The notes beneath the pieces are model-generated. The model was not told where the DNA came from. It ran no database searches and saw only the letters and a program-made list of their open reading frames with translations. A program made the position numbers and the translations under genes. From Verrucomicrobia bacterium UBA3063 (GTDB taxonomy: Bacteria > Verrucomicrobiota > Verrucomicrobiia > Methylacidiphilales > Verrucolacustridaceae), in NCBI GenBank assembly GCA_002366885.1, contig DFCD01000062.1, positions 1-6,131 on the forward strand: DNA of 6,131 nucleotides, read 5' to 3'. Of this stretch, positions 5,218 through 6,131 are shown one piece after another (the stretch's first letter is position 1; each line of letters starts with the position of its first letter).

Positions 5218-6131
5218 ATGAAGTCAAAGTCCGGGCAAAAAATCGAGGAACTGGATCCCATCGAGGGCATGCGGCGGGTGTATGTGAAGGGATCGCGGCC
5301 CGACCTGCGGGTTCCTTTCCGGGAAATCGAACTGCAACCCACGCGGATGCCGGACGGGCGGCTGCAGGCCAACGATCCGGTGCGGGTGTACGACACCAGC
5401 GGGCCCTGGGGGGATCCGGATTTCGCCCCGGATGTGCGGCAGGGGTTGCCCACGCCCCGGGCGGCCTGGATCGAGGAGCGGGGGGACACGGAGTTTTATG
5501 AGGGCCGGAAGGTGCGGCCGGAGGATAACGGTCAGCGCAACGGTGCAGGCGCGGTGCGGGAGGAGTTTCCCGGCGGCCGGCGTCAGCCAAGGAGGGCGAA
5601 GCAGGGATGCGTCTCCCAGCTGCACTATGCGCGCAAGGGGATCGTCACCCCGGAGATGGAGTTCATCGCCATCCGGGAAAACATGAAACTGCAATCCGCA
5701 CGGGAAGCGGTGGAAATGACGGCCGGGGGATCGCGGGATCAGCTGCGCTTCCAGCATCCCGGGCAGGCCTGGGGAGCCTCCCTTCCCGCGGAAATCACAC
5801 CCGAATTCGTGCGGGACGAGGTGGCACGGGGGAGAGCGATCATTCCCGCGAACATCAACCATCCCGAACTCGAGCCGATGGCGATCGGCCGGAACTTTCT
5901 GGTGAAGATCAACGCCAACATCGGCAACAGCGCGGTGGCCTCCTCGATCGAGGAGGAGGTGGAGAAGCTCCGCTGGGCGATCCGCTGGGGCGCGGACACG
6001 GTGATGGATTTATCCACCGGCAAAAACATCCACCGGACGCGGGAGTGGATCCTGCGCAACTCCCCGGTGCCGATCGGCACGGTGCCGATCTACCAGGCGC
6101 TGGAAAAAGTGGGCGGCAAGGCGGAGGAACT
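5218..6131 (+). CDS. thiC: Phosphomethylpyrimidine synthase ThiC, 3'-truncated by window edge
   Basis: A radical-SAM enzyme that rearranges 5-aminoimidazole ribotide into HMP phosphate, the pyrimidine half of thiamin, in the cytoplasm. The frame is open from the ATG at 5218 to the window end, giving 304 residues of a protein usually near 600. Family blocks are VYDTSGPWGDP (residues 57-67), GLPTPRAAWIEERGD (76-90), QLHYARKGIVTPEMEFIA (134-151), EITPEFVRDEVARGRAIIPA (192-211), NINHPELEP (212-220), GRNFLVKINANIGNSAV (224-240), WGADTVMDLSTG (257-268) and NSPVPIGTVPIYQALEKV (281-298). These are near-identical to bacterial ThiC. The C-terminal cysteine motif that holds the [4Fe-4S] cluster is beyond the window. 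The N-terminal part (1-55) is shorter than in E. coli and weakly conserved, as is common. The gene lies directly downstream of a TPP riboswitch, confirming its role and its feedback control. Confidence 0.98.
   Translation, partial: MKSKSGQKIEELDPIEGMRRVYVKGSRPDLRVPFREIELQPTRMPDGRLQANDPVRVYDTSGPWGDPDFAPDVRQGLPTPRAAWIEERGDTEFYEGRKVRPEDNGQRNGAGAVREEFPGGRRQPRRAKQGCVSQLHYARKGIVTPEMEFIAIRENMKLQSAREAVEMTAGGSRDQLRFQHPGQAWGASLPAEITPEFVRDEVARGRAIIPANINHPELEPMAIGRNFLVKINANIGNSAVASSIEEEVEKLRWAIRWGADTVMDLSTGKNIHRTREWILRNSPVPIGTVPIYQALEKVGGKAEE

Noticed and set aside
5210..5221. A three-codon ATG GAA CCA TGA frame whose stop overlaps the thiC start
   Set aside because: The ATG is only 2 bases from the AGGAG, too close for efficient use, so it is more likely incidental than a leader peptide.

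Overview
The window is GC-rich bacterial DNA with closely packed genes and no mobile element, CRISPR array, tRNA or rRNA that I can see. The organism cannot be named from sequence alone. The ThiC, long glutamine-type NAD synthetase and DedA sequences would fit a Verrucomicrobiota/PVC-type bacterium, but this is an impression. The lipoprotein signal (LAGC) and likely outer-membrane sorting suggest a diderm.

Layout: (1) 1-1296, + strand, the 3' part of a glutamine-dependent NAD+ synthetase gene (nadE) that begins before the window. (2) 1310-2095, + strand, a class I SAM-dependent methyltransferase of the Methyltransf_24/CmcI-like type. It starts 13 bases after nadE and is conspicuously AT-richer than everything around it. 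(3) 2112-3257, - strand, a membrane-anchored PAPS-type sulfotransferase, tail-to-tail with the methyltransferase. (4) 3333-3953, + strand, a DedA-family membrane protein, divergent from the sulfotransferase. (5) 4022-4681, - strand, a compact lipoate-ligase/octanoyltransferase-fold protein with a LipM-like cysteine. Hexanucleotide (GTTTAR) repeats flank it on both sides. (6) 4765-5031, + strand, a small SH3-like lipoprotein. (7) 5041-5217, a sigma70-like promoter and a well-formed TPP riboswitch. (8) 5218-6131, + strand, the first 304 codons of thiC, running off the window end.

The genes are mostly cofactor and envelope housekeeping: NAD, lipoyl and thiamin biosynthesis plus DedA. Lipoyl and thiamin diphosphate serve the same 2-oxoacid dehydrogenase complexes, but the two genes are on opposite strands and not co-transcribed. 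The methyltransferase and sulfotransferase look like tailoring enzymes for a glycan, lipid or small molecule whose other genes are not in view. No stretch above 300 bases lacks a gene; the longest gap (5032-5217) is filled by the promoter, riboswitch and ribosome-binding site.

The points most worth a second look are a possible two-state RNA switch around the thiC Shine-Dalgarno, the repeat pair flanking the LipM-like gene, that gene's cysteine, and the composition break at the methyltransferase. I see no clear evidence of a wholly new system.
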